A stretch of 64,000 bases of DNA from Chondrosia reniformis (lineage: Eukaryota > Porifera > Demospongiae > Chondrillida > Chondrillidae). The notes under the pieces are model-generated. The model did no database searches. It was given only the letters and a program-made list of their open reading frames with translations, and was not told the origin of the DNA. The stretch spans positions 5,146,001-5,210,000 of the forward strand of contig OX359190.1 in NCBI GenBank assembly GCA_947172415.1, in the 5' to 3' direction. Shown one piece after another: positions 62,091 to 64,000 of this stretch (within the stretch, counting starts at the first letter, position 1; the number at the start of each line of letters is the position of its first letter). Made by a program: the position numbers and the translations under genes.

Positions 62091-64000
62091 AGTTATATGT
62101 ACTAGTTGTATGTACTAGTTGGTGTACTAATTCTATGTACTAGTTGTATGTACTAGTTGTATGTATTAGTAAATAAACTAGTTGTATGAACTAGTTGTAT
62201 GAACTAGTTGTATCTACTAGTTGTATGTAATAGTAACAATCTGTATGTACTAGTTGTAGTTACTAGTTGTATATACTAGTTGTATGTACTAGTGCTATGT
62301 ACTGATTGTGTGTACTAGTTCTTTGTACTAGTCGTATATACTAGTTGTATGTTCTAGTTGTATGTACTAGTTGTATGAACTAGTAACACTCTGCATTTAC
62401 TGGTTGTAGTTACTAGTTGTATATACTAGTTGTATGTACTAGTTGCATCTACTAGTAACCAGTTGTATGTACTAGTTGTAGGTACTAGTTGTGTGTACTA
62501 GTTCTATGTACTAGTCGTATATACTAGTTGTATGTACTAGTTGAATGTACTAGTTGTGTGTTCTAGTTGTATGTACTAGTCGTATATACTAGTTGTATGT
62601 ACTAGTTTTATGTACCAGTTGTGCGTAATTGTTGTATGTATTAGTTATATTTACCAGTAGTAGTTACTAGCTGTATGTACTAGTTGTATGTACTAGTAAC
62701 TAGTTTTATGTATTAGTAACTAGTTGTATGTACTAGTAACTAGTTGTATGTACTAGATATATATACTAGTTGTATGTACTAGATGTATGTACTAGTGGTG
62801 TGTACAACTTGTATGTACAAGTAACTAAATGTATGTACTAGTTGTAGTTACTAGTTGTATGTACTAGTTGTATGTACTAATTGTATGAACAAGTAACTGG
62901 ATGTATGATCTAGTTGTATGTACTAGTTGTATGTACTAATTGTATGTACAAGTAACTGGATGTATGATCTACTTTTATGTACTAGTTGTATGTCATAGTT
63001 ATATTTACCAATTGTAGTTACTAGTTGTATGTACTAGTTGTATGTACTAATTGTTTGTACTAGTAACTAGATGTATGTACTAGTTGTATGTACTAGGTGT
63101 TTGTACTTGTTTTATGTACTAAATACTAGTTGTATATACCAATTGTATGTACTAATTATAAGTTCTAGTTGTATGGACTAGTTCTTTGTACTAGCTGTAT
63201 GGTATTTATATGTACTAGTTATAAGTGTATGTGCTAGTTTTATGTAGTAGTTGTGTGTTGTGTGTTATATATACTGGTTGTATGTTGTAACAACCAGTTG
63301 TATGTATAACTTGTATGTATTAGTTGTATGTACTAGTTATATGTACTAGTTGTATATATGTACTAGTGACTGATCGTACGAACTAGTTGTATGTACTAGT
63401 TGTATGTAGTAGTTGTATGTACCATATGTATACAGTGGTTTTATGTACTAATTGTATATATTTGTATGTAATAGTTGTGTGTACTAGTTATGTACTTGTT
63501 GTATGTACTAGTTTTATGTTCTAGTGTTATGGAATCGTTCAGTGTACTAGTTCTAAGTACTAGTTGGATGTACTAGTTTTATGTACTAGTTGTATGTACT
63601 AGTTGTTCGTAATATTTGTAGAAACTATGTGTATGTGCTAGTTATATGTGGTAGTTGTGTATACTGGTTGCATGAACTAGTCGTATGTAATAGTTGCATG
63701 TACTAGTTGTATGTACTAGGTGCATTTACTAGTTTATGTACTAGGTGGGTCTAATTGTTGTTTGTACTAGTTATAATTACAAGTTGTCGTTAGATGTTGT
63801 ATGTACTAATCGTATGAACTAGTTGTATGTTGTGGTAAATAGTTGTATGTAGTAGTTGTATGTTCTAGTTATATAAACTAGTTGTATGTACTAGTAACTA
63901 GCTGTATGCACAAGTTGTTTGTGCTAGTGTTTTGAATTAGTACTGGTAATATTTAATAGTTGCTTGTATCTACAAGTATAAATTACATTTACTCTTTGTA
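62091..64000. repeat. 13-bp satellite array, reversed polarity (block 8)
   Basis: TGTATGTACTAGT-type units run to the window end and presumably beyond. The variant GTTATGGAATCGTTC near 63526 is the reverse of the marker at 35378 and 41566. No gene is seen. Confidence 0.92.

Overview
This is a eukaryotic, almost certainly invertebrate animal, window dominated by repeats. It has spliced exons with consensus GT/AG junctions, Tigger/pogo-type transposase relics, Penelope-like retroelements with GIY-YIG endonuclease, a LINE reverse transcriptase, and tens of kilobases of short-period AT-rich satellite. Nothing bacterial is present. The species cannot be fixed from this sequence.

Layout. (1) 1-5.1 kb is ordinary sequence holding one probable host gene on the minus strand. 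It has eight exons whose phases all agree, giving about 321 residues. The N-terminal part carries a CHORD-like zinc-binding module, and the long fifth intron is filled with foldback-type repeats. (2) 5139-6025 is a near-perfect foldback palindrome that abuts the satellite. (3) 6026-14380 and 18271-30053 are arrays built from a 7-bp unit (AATCAAT, AATCCAT, AATCGAT, AACCAAT and similar), all in one polarity. (4) 14381-17110, 30054-32839 and most of 35.3-64 kb are arrays of a different, roughly 13-bp unit (ACTAGTACATACA). (5) A 12.1-kb block holding heptamer array, 13-mer array and the first half of a Tigger element occurs twice in direct orientation (6143-18270 and 21903-33998). The 3.6-kb spacer between the copies looks like a third, more diverged copy. 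(6) The 13-mer array reverses polarity once, across a 0.55-kb non-satellite island at 44.09-44.64 kb. A 0.9-kb inverted duplication carrying short telomere-like TTAGGG tracts spans that switch.

Mobile elements sit almost only in the 13-mer array. They are one 2.49-kb Tigger plus its truncated duplicate, five Penelope-like copies (two fused head to head), a 1.2-kb terminal-inverted-repeat family (two near-complete copies and one fragment, one copy nested in a Penelope tail), a 511-bp miniature element with perfect 15-bp ends, and a 5'-truncated LINE. All transposase, reverse transcriptase and endonuclease genes here are broken by frameshifts, stops or truncation, so the only likely functional protein gene is the CHORD-like one at the left end. 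I found no CRISPR array, rRNA or convincing tRNA. All identities come from reading motifs; no database search was possible.
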